64,000 nt of DNA, taken from positions 569,225 to 633,224 of the forward strand of contig NZ_JBFAPK010000002.1 in NCBI RefSeq assembly GCF_040676675.1, written 5' to 3'. The position numbers and the translations under genes are program-made. The notes below the pieces were generated by a model that did no database searches, had not been told where the DNA came from, and saw only the letters and a list, made by a program, of their open reading frames with translations. The stretch is from JBFAPK01 sp040676675. GTDB lineage: Bacteria > Actinomycetota > Actinomycetes > Mycobacteriales > Micromonosporaceae. The first letter of the stretch is position 1, and every line of letters begins with the position of its first letter. Shown one piece after another: positions 54,914 through 63,906 of the stretch.

Positions 54914-56671
54914 TCAGCCCCGGCGCTCCCGGGCCGCCACCGCCAGCAGCTCCTCGGCATGGGCGATCCCCAGGTCGGAATCGGGCAGCCCGGCCAGCAT
55001 CCGGGCGAGTTCCCGCGCCCGTTCGGTGTCCTCGACCACCCGTACGCCGCTCGTGGTCACCGCGCCGCCGGTGTCCTTGGCCACCACCAGGTGCCGGTCG
55101 GCGAAGGCCGCGACCTGCGGCAGGTGGGTGACCACCAGCACCTGGTGGGTACGGGCCAGCCGGGCGAGCCGCCGGCCGATCTCCACCGCCGCCTGGCCGC
55201 CGACACCGGCGTCGACCTCGTCGAAGACCAGCGTGGGCGGGCCGCCCGAGCCGGCGAAGACCACCTCGATGGCGAGCATCACCCGGGAGAGCTCGCCGCC
55301 CGAGGCGCCCCGTTGCAGGGGCAGCGCCGGCGCGCCCGGGTGGGCCAGCAGCCGCAGCTCCACCTCGTCGGCCCCGTCCGGGCCGACGCCCACCTCGACC
55401 CCGCCGACCGTGAGGGTCGGCTCGGCCCGGCCCGCCGGGCGCGGCAGCACCGCCACCTCGATCCGCGCGTGCGGCATGGCCAGCCCGGCCAGCTCGACGC
55501 TGACCTGCTCGGCGAAGCGGGTCGCGGCCTCGCGCCGGGCCGCCGAGAGCCGGCCGGCCAGCTCCGCCACCTCCCCGGCCAGCCGCTGCCGCTCCCGGTC
55601 CAGCTCGTCGAGCAGCTCGTCGGAGGTGTCCAACTCGGACAGCCGGGTGCGGGCCCGCTCCGCCCAGGCGATCACCCCGTCGACGTCGTCGGCGTACTTG
55701 CGGGTCAGCCCGCGCAGCGCGGCCCGGCGCTCGTAGACCGTCTGCAGCCGGGCCGGGTCGGCGTCCAGGCTCGCCAGGTACGCCGACAGCTCGGCGGCCA
55801 CGTCGGTGACCAGGGTGGCCGCCTCCTCCAGGCGGGCGGCCAGGTCGCCGAGGACCCGGTCCACCCCGGCCTGCGCCTCCAGCGTCCGCCGGGCGGTACC
55901 GAGCAGCGAGGCGGCGTCGGGGGTCTCGTCGGCCGCCTCGGCGCCGCCCGCCACGCACTGCTGCGCGGTCTGCGCCGCGACCCGCAGCCCCTCGGCGTGC
56001 TCCAGCCGCTGCGCCTCGGCCTTCAGCTCGTCGTCCTCGCCGGGCTGCGGGTCGACCCGGGTGATCTCGTCGAGGCCCAACCGCAGCAGGTCGGCCTCCT
56101 GGTTGCGCTCCCGGGCGTTGCGGCGCCGGTCGGCCAGGTCGTCGGAGACCCGCCGCCACTGCGAGTACGCCTCGCGCAGGCTCTCCAGCAGCTTCTCGTG
56201 CTCCGGCCCGCCGAACCGGTCCAGCGCCGCCCGCTGCTCCGCGGGGCGCAGCAGCCGCAGCTGGTCGGACTGGCCGTGCACGGCCAGCACCTGGTCGCCG
56301 ATCTCGCTCAACATGGCGACCGGCATGCTCCGGCCGCCCACGTGCGCCCGGGACCGACCCTCCACCGTCACCGTCCGGCTGAGCAGCACGGCGCCGTCGT
56401 CGTCGGTCTCACCGCCGGCGTCGGCGATCCGGGTGTGCACCGCGGTCGCCGTCGGCTCGGTCAGCCGCAGCCGGCCCTCCACCACCGCCCGGCCCGGGTC
56501 CGCGCGGACCCGGCCCGCGTCGGCCCGGCCGCCGAAGAGCAGCCCCAGGCCGGTCACGACCATCGTCTTGCCCGCGCCGGTCTCGCCCGTGATGACGTTC
56601 ATGCCGCCGGTCAGCGGCAACGTCGTGTCCTCGATGACGCCCAGCCCGGTGATGCGCAGCTCTTCCAGCAC
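54914..56671 (-). CDS. recN: DNA repair protein RecN
   Basis: The 585-residue SMC-like ATPase has Walker A NVITGETGAGKT near residue 30, a coiled-coil middle (residues 170-390), the ABC signature QRGASGGELSRVMLAIE and Walker B TLVFDEVDAGVGG. RecN acts at DNA double-strand breaks. GTG at 56671 gives the family start (LEELRITGLGVIEDT) and lies 8 nt after a TACTGT -10 box, as expected for a leaderless mRNA. The 216-bp gap to steA shows no gene. Confidence 0.95.
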   Translation of the reverse strand: MLEELRITGLGVIEDTTLPLTGGMNVITGETGAGKTMVVTGLGLLFGGRADAGRVRADPGRAVVEGRLRLTEPTATAVHTRIADAGGETDDDGAVLLSRTVTVEGRSRAHVGGRSMPVAMLSEIGDQVLAVHGQSDQLRLLRPAEQRAALDRFGGPEHEKLLESLREAYSQWRRVSDDLADRRRNARERNQEADLLRLGLDEITRVDPQPGEDDELKAEAQRLEHAEGLRVAAQTAQQCVAGGAEAADETPDAASLLGTARRTLEAQAGVDRVLGDLAARLEEAATLVTDVAAELSAYLASLDADPARLQTVYERRAALRGLTRKYADDVDGVIAWAERARTRLSELDTSDELLDELDRERQRLAGEVAELAGRLSAARREAATRFAEQVSVELAGLAMPHARIEVAVLPRPAGRAEPTLTVGGVEVGVGPDGADEVELRLLAHPGAPALPLQRGASGGELSRVMLAIEVVFAGSGGPPTLVFDEVDAGVGGQAAVEIGRRLARLARTHQVLVVTHLPQVAAFADRHLVVAKDTGGAVTTSGVRVVEDTERARELARMLAGLPDSDLGIAHAEELLAVAARERRG

Positions 56672-56679
56672 AGCCACCG

Positions 56680-56685
56680 ACAGTA
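56680..56685 (-). promoter_or_regulatory. Leaderless-type -10 element of recN
   Basis: On the minus strand TACTGT ends 8 nt before the GTG at 56671 and fixes the start choice over the upstream GTG at 56677. No LexA box was recognised. Confidence 0.5.
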
Positions 56686-56828
56686 GTAGTGGGGCCCGAC
56701 ACTTGACCACCCGGCGGGGGCACCCGATCCGGCAACCCACCCGGCCGCGAGCGCCGCCGGGACCCGGCAGCGCGCCGACGGCGGGCGGCGGAAGGCCGGC
56801 GGTGCGTCGGCGGCGTGCGGGCGGCGCG

Positions 56829-57713
56829 TCAGCGGCGGCTGCCCCGCCAGCCGTGCACCGGCAGGCCGAACTTGGCCACCAGCCGGTCGGTGAACGGCCG
56901 GGCGCGCAGCCGTACCACGCGCACCGGCAGGCTGCCGCGCTGGACCGTCACCCGGGCGCCGGGCGGCAGGTCGTAGACCCGCCGGCCGTCGCAGGAGAGC
57001 ACCGCGAGGGTCGTGAACGGATCCACCGTGATGGCGAAGACGGAGGTCGGCGCGGTCACCAACGGCCGGCTGAACAGCGCGTGCGCGCTGATCGGCACCA
57101 GCAGCAGCGCCTCCACCTCCGGCCAGACCACCGGACCGCCGCCGGAGAAGGCGTACGCGGTCGAGCCGGTGGGCGTGGCGCAGACCACCCCGTCGCAGCC
57201 GTACCGCGACAGCGGCCGCCCGTCGACGTCGACGAGCAGTTCCAGCATCTGCGCCCGCTCGCCCTTCTCCACGCTGATCTCGTTCAGCGCCCAGCTGCGG
57301 ATGGTCGGGCCGCCCTCGAACTCCGCCGTCACGTCCAGCGTCAGCCGCTCGTCCACTGTGTAGTTCCGGCTGACCACGTCGCGGACCGCCAGGTCCAGAT
57401 CGTCGATCTCGGCCTCGGCGAGGAAGCCGACCTTGCCGAGGTTGATGCCGAGCAGCGGCGCCTTGGCCGGCCGCGCCAGCTCGGCCGCGCGCAGGAAGGT
57501 ACCGTCGCCGCCCAGCGCGAAGACGATCTCCGCGCCCTCGGCGGCGGCCGGGCCGGCCACCGGGGTCGCCCCGGGCAGGTCCAGGTCCTCCGCCTCCTCG
57601 GCCACCACCCGTACCTCGAAGCCGGCGGCGATGAGGTCCGCGGCCACGGTACGGGCGTGTTCCGTGCTGCGCCGCCGGCCGGTGTGGGTCACCAGCAGGG
57701 CCGTCCGACTCAT
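56829..57713 (-). CDS. nadK: NAD kinase
   Basis: The 294-residue enzyme makes NADP from NAD with ATP or polyphosphate. GGDG is at residues 68-71 (FALGGDGTFLRA), NEISVEKGERA and the TPTGSTAYAFSGGGPVVWPE motif complete the substrate site. ATG at 57713 overlaps the tlyA stop (ATGA) and has GGAGGA 8 nt upstream, which fixes the start. Confidence 0.96.
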   Translation of the reverse strand: MSRTALLVTHTGRRRSTEHARTVAADLIAAGFEVRVVAEEAEDLDLPGATPVAGPAAAEGAEIVFALGGDGTFLRAAELARPAKAPLLGINLGKVGFLAEAEIDDLDLAVRDVVSRNYTVDERLTLDVTAEFEGGPTIRSWALNEISVEKGERAQMLELLVDVDGRPLSRYGCDGVVCATPTGSTAYAFSGGGPVVWPEVEALLLVPISAHALFSRPLVTAPTSVFAITVDPFTTLAVLSCDGRRVYDLPPGARVTVQRGSLPVRVVRLRARPFTDRLVAKFGLPVHGWRGSRR

Positions 57714-58564
57714 CGCGTCTCCTCCTCGCCTGACGCCGGCCCGTCCGGTGCCGGTACCGCGGCCGGTCCGGCCGCCACGACGGCCCGGACCCGGTCCGGA
57801 TCGGCGGGCGGCGCGCCGCGGCGCAACCATACGAAGAACTCCACGTTCCCGCTGGGTCCCGGCAGCGGACTCGCCGCGACGCCGGCCAGCCCGAGGCCGA
57901 GCCCGGCGGCGGAGGCCGCGACGTCCAGCACCGCCTCGGCGCGCAGCGCCGGGTCGCGGACCACCCCGCCCGCGCCGACCCGCTCCTTGCCGACCTCGAA
58001 CTGCGGCTTGACCATCAGCGCCAGGTCGCCGTCGGGCTCGGTGCAGCCGGCCAGCGCCGGGAGCACCAGCCGCAGCGAGATGAACGACAGGTCCGCGACG
58101 GTGAGCGACACCGTACCGCCGATCAGCTCGGGTGTCAGCGTGCGCACGTTGGTCCGCTCGAAGACCCGTACCCGCTCGTCGCCGCGGAGCGACCAGGCCA
58201 GCTGGCCGTAGCCGACGTCGACGGCCACCACCTCGGCGGCCCCGGCGCGCAGCAGCACGTCCGTGAAGCCGCCGGTGGAGGCCCCGGCGTCCAGGCAGCG
58301 CCGGCCGGTCACCGCGAGCCCGTCCGCGCCGAACGCGGACAGCGCGCCGGCGAGCTTGTGCCCGCCCCGGGAGACGTACTCCTCGGCCGGGTCGCCGCCG
58401 AGCACCCGTACCGCGTCCGCCGGGTCGACCATGGCCGCCACCTTGCGGGCCGGCACCCCACGGACCTGGACCCGGCCGGCCTCGACGAGCGCGGCGGCCT
58501 GTTCCCGCGAGCGGGCCAGCCCGCGGCGGACGAGTTCGGCGTCGAGCCGGGTACGACGTGCCAT
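57710..58564 (-). CDS. tlyA: TlyA family rRNA 2'-O-methyltransferase
   Basis: The 284-residue protein has an N-terminal S4 domain (residues 5-62, RLDAELVRRGLARSREQAAA) and an FtsJ-like methyltransferase domain with the SAM motif LDAGASTGGFTDVLLRAGA and the catalytic Lys in SRGGHKL (Lys70) and VKPQFE. TlyA methylates 16S C1409 and 23S C1920 in mycobacteria and is needed for capreomycin susceptibility. A Pro/Ala-rich tail of 30 residues overlaps nadK. Confidence 0.95.
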   Translation of the reverse strand: MARRTRLDAELVRRGLARSREQAAALVEAGRVQVRGVPARKVAAMVDPADAVRVLGGDPAEEYVSRGGHKLAGALSAFGADGLAVTGRRCLDAGASTGGFTDVLLRAGAAEVVAVDVGYGQLAWSLRGDERVRVFERTNVRTLTPELIGGTVSLTVADLSFISLRLVLPALAGCTEPDGDLALMVKPQFEVGKERVGAGGVVRDPALRAEAVLDVAASAAGLGLGLAGVAASPLPGPSGNVEFFVWLRRGAPPADPDRVRAVVAAGPAAVPAPDGPASGEEETR

Positions 58565-58586
58565 CCTGCTTCTCTCCGGCGGCCGG

Positions 58587-58853
58587 TCAGGCCTGGTCGA
58601 TGGTGGCGAGGGTCTCCTGCAGCGTGCGGTGCGCCGCCTCGTACTGGGCGATCTGGTCGGCGGGCGACAGCCCCGCCGCGTTCTCGATGGCCCGCAGCGC
58701 GGCGTCCACGGCCGGGTGTCCGGTGCCGCCCTCGGCGTCCGGGTCGGCGGGCGCGGTGGCCGGCCGCGCGGCCGGCGGGTACGGCGCGGGCACGCCCGGC
58801 CGGGGCGGCCCGGGTACGGGGCGCGGCGGGCCCGGTACGGGTGCGCTGCTCAT
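58587..58853 (-). CDS. Small hypothetical protein
   Basis: The 88-residue protein has a Pro-rich first half (PPRPVPGPPRPGVPAPYPP) and a helical second half (AVDAALRAIENAAGLSPADQ, then IAQYEAAHRTLQETLATIDQ). GGGAGA lies 8 nt before the ATG at 58853. The function is unknown; a small protein in this position next to tlyA is also found in M. tuberculosis (Rv1693). Confidence 0.7.
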   Translation of the reverse strand: MSSAPVPGPPRPVPGPPRPGVPAPYPPAARPATAPADPDAEGGTGHPAVDAALRAIENAAGLSPADQIAQYEAAHRTLQETLATIDQA

Positions 58854-58872
58854 GCCCGGTTCTCCCGCCCGC

Positions 58873-59463
58873 TCACGCCGACTCCGTGCCCGCCGCCGGC
58901 GGCGGCTTCCTCGCGGCGGTCTTCTTCGCCATCTTCTTGGCGGGCGCCGTCTTCTTCGCGGGCTCGGTCCGCTTGGCCACGGCCTTCTTGGCCGGCTCGA
59001 CGCGGGCAAGCGCCTTCTTCGCGGCCGTCTTCTTGGCGACGGCCTTCTTGGCCGCCGCCTTCTTCGCCACCGCCTCGTCGGGGCCCAACCCCCGGGCCAC
59101 GCCCGCCTCGCTCGGGCCGGCCGCGGTACCGCCCGCGGCCGCCTCGGCCGCCGGTGCGGACCAGCGGGACTCCCGCAGCTCCTGTTCGAGCTGGCGGACC
59201 CGGGCCGTCAGGTCGGCGACCTCGTCCGCGGTCGCCAGACCCACGGCGCCGAGCGCCCGGTCCACCTCGAAACGTACGATCTTGGTCAGCGCTTCCCGGT
59301 TCGCCAGGCTGGTCGAGCGCAGCTCCTCGGCCAGCGCCTGCAGCTGGACCGCGGTCGCGCCGCCGGACTCCACCACCCGGCGGGCCACCGACTGCGCCCG
59401 CTTCCTCGACGCCTCCGTGAACCCAAGGGCCAGCTCCAGGTAGGCCCGCCACGCGTCCTGCAT
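58873..59463 (-). CDS. Helical protein with histone H1-like Lys/Ala tail
   Basis: The 196-residue protein has a helical first half (residues 1-105, YLELALGFTEASRKRAQSVA, then LTKIVRFEVDRALGAVGLAT and a heptad-like segment VADLTARVRQLEQELRES) that resembles phasin-type or small coiled-coil proteins. Residues 130-185 are Lys/Ala repeats of the AKKAVAKKTAAKKA kind, like the tails of eukaryotic H1 and mycobacterial HupB, which bind DNA or RNA. AGAGGA precedes the ATG. The exact role is unknown. Confidence 0.75.
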   Translation of the reverse strand: MQDAWRAYLELALGFTEASRKRAQSVARRVVESGGATAVQLQALAEELRSTSLANREALTKIVRFEVDRALGAVGLATADEVADLTARVRQLEQELRESRWSAPAAEAAAGGTAAGPSEAGVARGLGPDEAVAKKAAAKKAVAKKTAAKKALARVEPAKKAVAKRTEPAKKTAPAKKMAKKTAARKPPPAAGTESA

Positions 59464-59578
59464 GCCCCGATCCTCTCGCGGTGCCGACAGTTCGGCTGTC
59501 ACGCTACCGGGCGCCCGTCGGCCTCCCGTGCGGTACGGTGCCGGGGACGGGGTGTGGCGGGTTGCGAGGGGGCAGGAA

Positions 59579-59917
59579 GTGGCCAGCGTCGACGAGTGCC
59601 GGCAGGCGTTGAACGATCTCGCGGCGCGCATGGCGGAGAACGCCGCCGAGGTGCGCAGCCGGGTCGACCTGGAGCGCACGCTCGCCTGCCGGATCAAGGA
59701 TCTGGACACCGCGTTCCACGGCCGGCTCGTCGACGGGCAGCTGGTCGACCTCGCCGACGGCGACGACCCGAAGGCGAAGATCGCGATCAGCATCGCGAGC
59801 GACGACCTGCTCGCCCTGGTCCGCGGCGAGCTGGACTTCCCGCGGGCGCTCGCGGCCCGCCGGGTCTCGATCAGCGCCAACCCGCTGGACCTGATGAAGC
59901 TGCGCAAGATGATGTGA
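59579..59917 (+). CDS. SCP2 sterol-binding domain protein
   Basis: The 112-residue protein matches the SCP2 fold (ERTLACRIKDLDTAFHGRLV, then DGDDPKAKIAISIASDDLLA and LVRGELDFPRALAARRVSIS), a small lipid-carrier domain. GTG at 59579 has AGGGGG 6 nt upstream. It is the only plus-strand gene in this stretch; its ligand is unknown. It is divergent from the H1-like gene, the gap being 115 bp. Confidence 0.82.
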   Translation: MASVDECRQALNDLAARMAENAAEVRSRVDLERTLACRIKDLDTAFHGRLVDGQLVDLADGDDPKAKIAISIASDDLLALVRGELDFPRALAARRVSISANPLDLMKLRKMM

Positions 59918-59953
59918 CCCGGACTCGCGGCGGCCCCGCCGGTCGTGGCGGGG

Positions 59954-60991
59954 TCAGCCGGCCAGGCCGAGCGCCCGCAGGGCCGCGCCGGCCTCGTCCG
60001 AGCCCGGCCGCAGGCCCGTCAGCGACCGGCCCGACCAGGCGGCGGCGCAGAGGACGGCGAGCGCGTCCAGCGGGCCGCCGGTGCCGGTCAGGGCCGGGCC
60101 GGCGCCGGCGTCGGTCACCCGCCACCCGCCGGTCGCGCCGGTCGCCGGCGCCGCGTCCCGAGCGGGTACGCGTACCGCGGCGCCGGGCGCGAAGAGACCG
60201 GTCAGGTCCGACGCCACGTACGTGGGCCGGCGGTCCGGGCCGGCCGTCAGCAGGTCGGCCGCCGTGCTGACCCCGGTCAGCACGAGCAGACTGTCCATGC
60301 CGGCCCGAGCGGCGCCCTCGATGTCGGTGTCCAGCCGGTCCCCGACGACCAGCGGCCGGCGTGCCCCGACGCGGTGCGCCGCGGTGGCGAAGAGCGCGGG
60401 TTCGGGCTTGCCGACGACGGTGTCCGGGTCGCGCTCCAGCGCGGTCCGCAGCACCGCCACCAGCGAGCCGTTGCCGGGCAGGGGGCCGCGCCCGCTGGGC
60501 AGGGTCCGGTCGGTGTTGGTCGCCACCCAGAGCGCGCCGGCCCGGATCGCGACCGACGCCTCCGCCAGATCGGCCCAGCCGACCTGCGGGCCGTAGCCCT
60601 GCACGACCGCCAGCGGCGCCTCGTCGGCCCGGCCCACCGGCCGCAGGCCCGCCGCGCGTACCTCGGCCCGCAGCGCCTCCGCGCCGACGACCAGCACCGG
60701 CGCCCCGGCCGGCAGCCGCTCGGCGAGCAGTTCCGCCGACGCGGCCGCAGAGGTCAACACCTCCTCCGGCCGGGCCGCGACGCCCATACCGTTGAGCAGG
60801 TCGGCCACCTCCGACGAGCGCCGGGAGGCGTTGTTCGTCGCGTACGCCAGCGCCTTGCCCTCGGCGTGCAGCCGGCCGACCGTCTCCGGCGCCCCGGCGA
60901 TCGGCTGGTCGATCAGGTAGACCACGCCGTCCAGGTCGAAGATGACGAGGTCGTACCCGTCGGCCAGCCGGCCGGGCGAGGCGTCGGTCAC
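59954..60991 (-). CDS. HAD-IIA hydrolase (phosphatase)
   Basis: The 345-residue protein has the DxD nucleophile motif VIFDLDGVVYL (Asp19, Asp21), the ATNNASRR motif II, and the GKPEPALF and VVGDRLDTDIEGAARAGMDS motifs of the HAD subfamily IIA. The family dephosphorylates small phosphates such as glycerol-3-phosphate; M. tuberculosis Rv1692, in the same position, is such a phosphatase. It has a C-terminal extension of about 80 residues. GTG at 60991 overlaps the TPR gene stop (GTGA). Confidence 0.9.
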   Translation of the reverse strand: MTDASPGRLADGYDLVIFDLDGVVYLIDQPIAGAPETVGRLHAEGKALAYATNNASRRSSEVADLLNGMGVAARPEEVLTSAAASAELLAERLPAGAPVLVVGAEALRAEVRAAGLRPVGRADEAPLAVVQGYGPQVGWADLAEASVAIRAGALWVATNTDRTLPSGRGPLPGNGSLVAVLRTALERDPDTVVGKPEPALFATAAHRVGARRPLVVGDRLDTDIEGAARAGMDSLLVLTGVSTAADLLTAGPDRRPTYVASDLTGLFAPGAAVRVPARDAAPATGATGGWRVTDAGAGPALTGTGGPLDALAVLCAAAWSGRSLTGLRPGSDEAGAALRALGLAG

Positions 60992-63825
60992 CGCCGGTCC
61001 GCCTCCGGCCGCGACGGCTCGGCCGCGTCGTCGGTACGGGTGGTCGGGCTGCCCGTACCGTCGTCCTCGTCCGGCGGCAGCACCGGTGCCGGTACGGCCA
61101 CCCCGGTGGCCCGGGTGCCCTCGCCACCGGAGCCGGGGACAGCGGCGTCCTGGTCGGCGACGGTCTCCCGCTCGACGGTGCCGGCCTGCTCCTCGACGGT
61201 GCCGGCCTGTTCCTCGGCGGCCGTCGCGTCCTCATCGGCGACGTCGTCCTCCCGGCCGGCGGCGTTCACCGCGCCATCGGTGTGGCCGGCGGCCTCGTCC
61301 GTCCCGGCGAAGCCCTCCGCCTCGCGCGCCGCCGCACCGGTCGCGATCTCCACCACGCCGACGTGCTCGTCGGTACCGGTGGCGTCCTCGTCGGCGACGT
61401 CGTCGTCCTCGTCGAACTCTTCGTCGTCCTCGTCGTCGAACTCCGCGTCGTCTTCGTCGAAGTCGTCGTCCTCGGCGGCGTCCTCGTCACCGTCGGCTTC
61501 CTCGCCGTCCTCGGCACCATCGATGGCGTCCTCGCCGTCGACGTCGTCCTCCGGCTCGTCGCCCTCGAGCACCACACCGTCGAGTTCGAGCAGCCGCTCG
61601 GCGGCGTCCGTCTCTCCGGTCTCGTCGGCGTCGGCGGCGCGGGCGAACCACTCCCGGGCCTCCTCGCGCCGGCCGACGGCGAGCAGCGCGTCGGCGTACG
61701 CGTAGCGCAGCCGGGCGGCCCACGGTTCGTTCGTACCGGCGGTCAACTCGCGGACCTGCAGCATCGCGACCGCCGCGTCGCCCTGGCCCAGGTCGCCCCG
61801 GGCGCCCGCCGCCACAATCAGCAGCTCGATCGCGCCGGCCTGGTCGAGCGCGTCGCGGTCGGCGCCCCGGTACAGGTCGATCGCCCGCTCCGGGCGACCC
61901 AGCGCCCGCTCGCAGTCGGCGAGTACCGCCAGATGCGTCTGCCGACCGCTCATCCGGTGGTACGTCCGCAGCTCACTGATCGCCGTCTGCCACTCGCCCG
62001 CGTGGTACGCGGCCAGTCCGACCGCCTCCCGTACCGCCGCGATGCGCGACGCGAGCCGCCGCGCCGCCAGTGCGTGCGCCAGCGCCTCCTGCGGGTCTTC
62101 GTCGATCAGCTGGCCGGTCGCGACGAGGTGCCGCGCCACCCGCTCCGCCACCGGTTTGGCCAGCGACAGTAGCTCGGCCCGGACCTCGCTGGCGAGATCC
62201 GAGGCGACGATGCTCTCCGGCAGCTCCGGTGCGGCCGGTACGCCCTCCTCCGGCCGTCCGCCGGGGCCTTCGGCCCGCTCGTCCCGCCGCGGACGGTACG
62301 CCTCACGGTCGCCTCGGTCGCGCCGCTCACCCGGCCCACGCCGGTCCTGGTCGCGCCCGCGCTCGTCCCGGCCGTAACCCGGGCGACCCTCGCGGGAGTC
62401 GCGACGGAAGTCACCGCCACGGGCGTCACCACCACGGGCATCGCGGTCGCGGAAGCCGCCCTCGCGGGGTCCGGACCGGAACCCGCCCGTACGCGGTCCG
62501 CCCTGGGTTGCCCGGTCGCCGCGGAAGTCGTCGCGGTCGCGTCCGCCGGGGCGGAAGCCGCCCTCACGCCGGTCGCCACCCCGGAAACCGCCCTCGCGCG
62601 GTCCACCGCCGAGACCGCCCCGGTCACGGGAGTCGCGGAAACCACCCTCGCGCCGCTCGCCGCCCCGGTAGCCGCCCTCACGGGGGCCGCCCTCACGGGG
62701 GCCACTCCGGTAGCCGCCCTCACGGGGGCCACTCCGGTAGCCGCCCTCGCGGGCGCCGCCGTCACGCGGACCGCCCTCACGCGGGCCGCCCCGGTAACCG
62801 CCCTCGCGGGCGCCGCCGTCGCGCCGTTCCCCGCCGAAGTCCCGGTCGGAACGGCCGTCGCGGTCCCGGGGGCCACGGTCGCGGAAGTCACGATCGCGGT
62901 CTCCACCGCCGAACCGGCGCTCACCGCCGCCGAAGCCGCCCTCACGCCGTGGCCCGGACCGGAAACCACCCTCACGCCGGTCACCACCCCGGTACCCGCC
63001 GCCCTCGCGGTCGCCCCGGTAGCCGCCACCCTCGCGGCGGTCACCGCCGCGGTAGCCGCCGCCGTCACGGTCGCCCCGGTACCCGCCGTCGCGGGAACCA
63101 CCGCCGAAGCCGCGGTCGCCCGTGCCACGTTCCCCGGCACCACGGGGGCCGCGGTAGTCCGTGCCGCCCTGGCCCGCCCGGTCGCCGCGGAAGTCGTCGC
63201 GGTCGCGTCCGCCGGGGCGGAAGCCGCCCTCGCGCCGGTCACCACCCCGGTAACCGCCGCCCTCACCGCCGCGCCCGCCGGCCCGGTACCCGCCCTCGCG
63301 CGGTCCACCGCCGAAACCGCCCCGGTCACGGGAGTCGCGGAAACCACCCTCGCGCCGCTCGCCGCCCCGGTAACCGCCCTCACGGGGGCCACCCTCACGC
63401 GGGCCACTCCGGTAGCCACCCTCGCGGGCGCCGCCCTCACGCGGGCCGCCTCGGTAGCCACCCTCGCGGGCACCACCGTCGCGCCGTTCCCCGCCGAAGT
63501 CCCGGTCGGAACGGCCGTCGCGGTCCCGGGGGCCACGGTCGCGGAAGTCGCGATCGCGGTCTCCACCGCCGAACCGGCGCTCACCGCCGCCGAAGCCGCC
63601 CTCACGCCGTGGCCCGGACCGGAAACCACCCTCACGCCGGTCACCACCCCGGTACCCGCCGCCCTCGCGGTCGCCACCGCGGGACCGGTCGCCCCCGAAG
63701 CCTCCCCGCGACTCACCGCGGTACGGCTGGCGGTCGTCACGGCGCGGAGACCCGTCCCGGCCGTCCCGGCCCGGACGATCTTCGTAGCGGCGCGGACGCT
63801 CTTCGCCCCGCGGATCTTGACTCAC
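60988..63825 (-). CDS. TPR protein with very long RGG-rich N-terminus and acidic C-terminus
   Basis: The 945-residue protein has three parts. Residues 1 to about 530 are almost only Arg, Gly, Asp, Glu, Phe and Tyr, built from RGG-type units (GYRGGDRREGGFRSGPRREG) and containing an internal 660-bp-period duplication. Residues about 537-742 are the conserved helical TPR-like domain (SDLASEVRAELLSLAKPVAE, then QTHLAVLADCERALGRPERA), homologous in position to Rv1691. Residues 745-945 are strongly acidic. RGG tracts bind RNA and drive condensation in other systems; that is an inference here. The start is GTG at 63825 with GGAAGGA 6 nt upstream. It lies just downstream of the rRNA operon and is coupled to the HAD gene. 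Confidence 0.85.
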   Translation of the reverse strand: MSQDPRGEERPRRYEDRPGRDGRDGSPRRDDRQPYRGESRGGFGGDRSRGGDREGGGYRGGDRREGGFRSGPRREGGFGGGERRFGGGDRDRDFRDRGPRDRDGRSDRDFGGERRDGGAREGGYRGGPREGGAREGGYRSGPREGGPREGGYRGGERREGGFRDSRDRGGFGGGPREGGYRAGGRGGEGGGYRGGDRREGGFRPGGRDRDDFRGDRAGQGGTDYRGPRGAGERGTGDRGFGGGSRDGGYRGDRDGGGYRGGDRREGGGYRGDREGGGYRGGDRREGGFRSGPRREGGFGGGERRFGGGDRDRDFRDRGPRDRDGRSDRDFGGERRDGGAREGGYRGGPREGGPRDGGAREGGYRSGPREGGYRSGPREGGPREGGYRGGERREGGFRDSRDRGGLGGGPREGGFRGGDRREGGFRPGGRDRDDFRGDRATQGGPRTGGFRSGPREGGFRDRDARGGDARGGDFRRDSREGRPGYGRDERGRDQDRRGPGERRDRGDREAYRPRRDERAEGPGGRPEEGVPAAPELPESIVASDLASEVRAELLSLAKPVAERVARHLVATGQLIDEDPQEALAHALAARRLASRIAAVREAVGLAAYHAGEWQTAISELRTYHRMSGRQTHLAVLADCERALGRPERAIDLYRGADRDALDQAGAIELLIVAAGARGDLGQGDAAVAMLQVRELTAGTNEPWAARLRYAYADALLAVGRREEAREWFARAADADETGETDAAERLLELDGVVLEGDEPEDDVDGEDAIDGAEDGEEADGDEDAAEDDDFDEDDAEFDDEDDEEFDEDDDVADEDATGTDEHVGVVEIATGAAAREAEGFAGTDEAAGHTDGAVNAAGREDDVADEDATAAEEQAGTVEEQAGTVERETVADQDAAVPGSGGEGTRATGVAVPAPVLPPDEDDGTGSPTTRTDDAAEPSRPEADRR
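62818..63015 (-). repeat. 198-bp internal repeat, copy 1
   Basis: This segment is identical to 63478-63675 except for one base (62890 against 63550). The offset of 660 bp is a multiple of three, so the duplication keeps the frame of the RGG tract. Less similar copies extend on both sides. Confidence 0.9.
63478..63675 (-). repeat. 198-bp internal repeat, copy 2
   Basis: This is the partner of 62818-63015 and encodes the same RGG block nearer the N-terminus. Confidence 0.9.
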
Positions 63826-63864
63826 AGTAAATCCTTCCTAGTGGCACCGTAAGGCGCACAATAC

Positions 63865-63901
63865 AGTTAAGGGCCGCCCTCAACCGGGGCGGCCCTTAAC
63901 T
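63865..63901 (-). terminator. Terminator of the rRNA operon
   Basis: AGTTAAGGGCCGCCC and its exact complement form a 15-bp stem with a 7-nt loop (TCAACCG), 6 nt after the 5S 3' end. The RGG-TPR gene starts 40 bp farther on. Confidence 0.9.
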
Positions 63902-63906
63902 AAAGA

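Noticed and set aside
62070..63830. Repeats in the RGG region as a CRISPR array
   Set aside because: Repeat units are short, degenerate, in frame with a protein and lack constant-length unique spacers.
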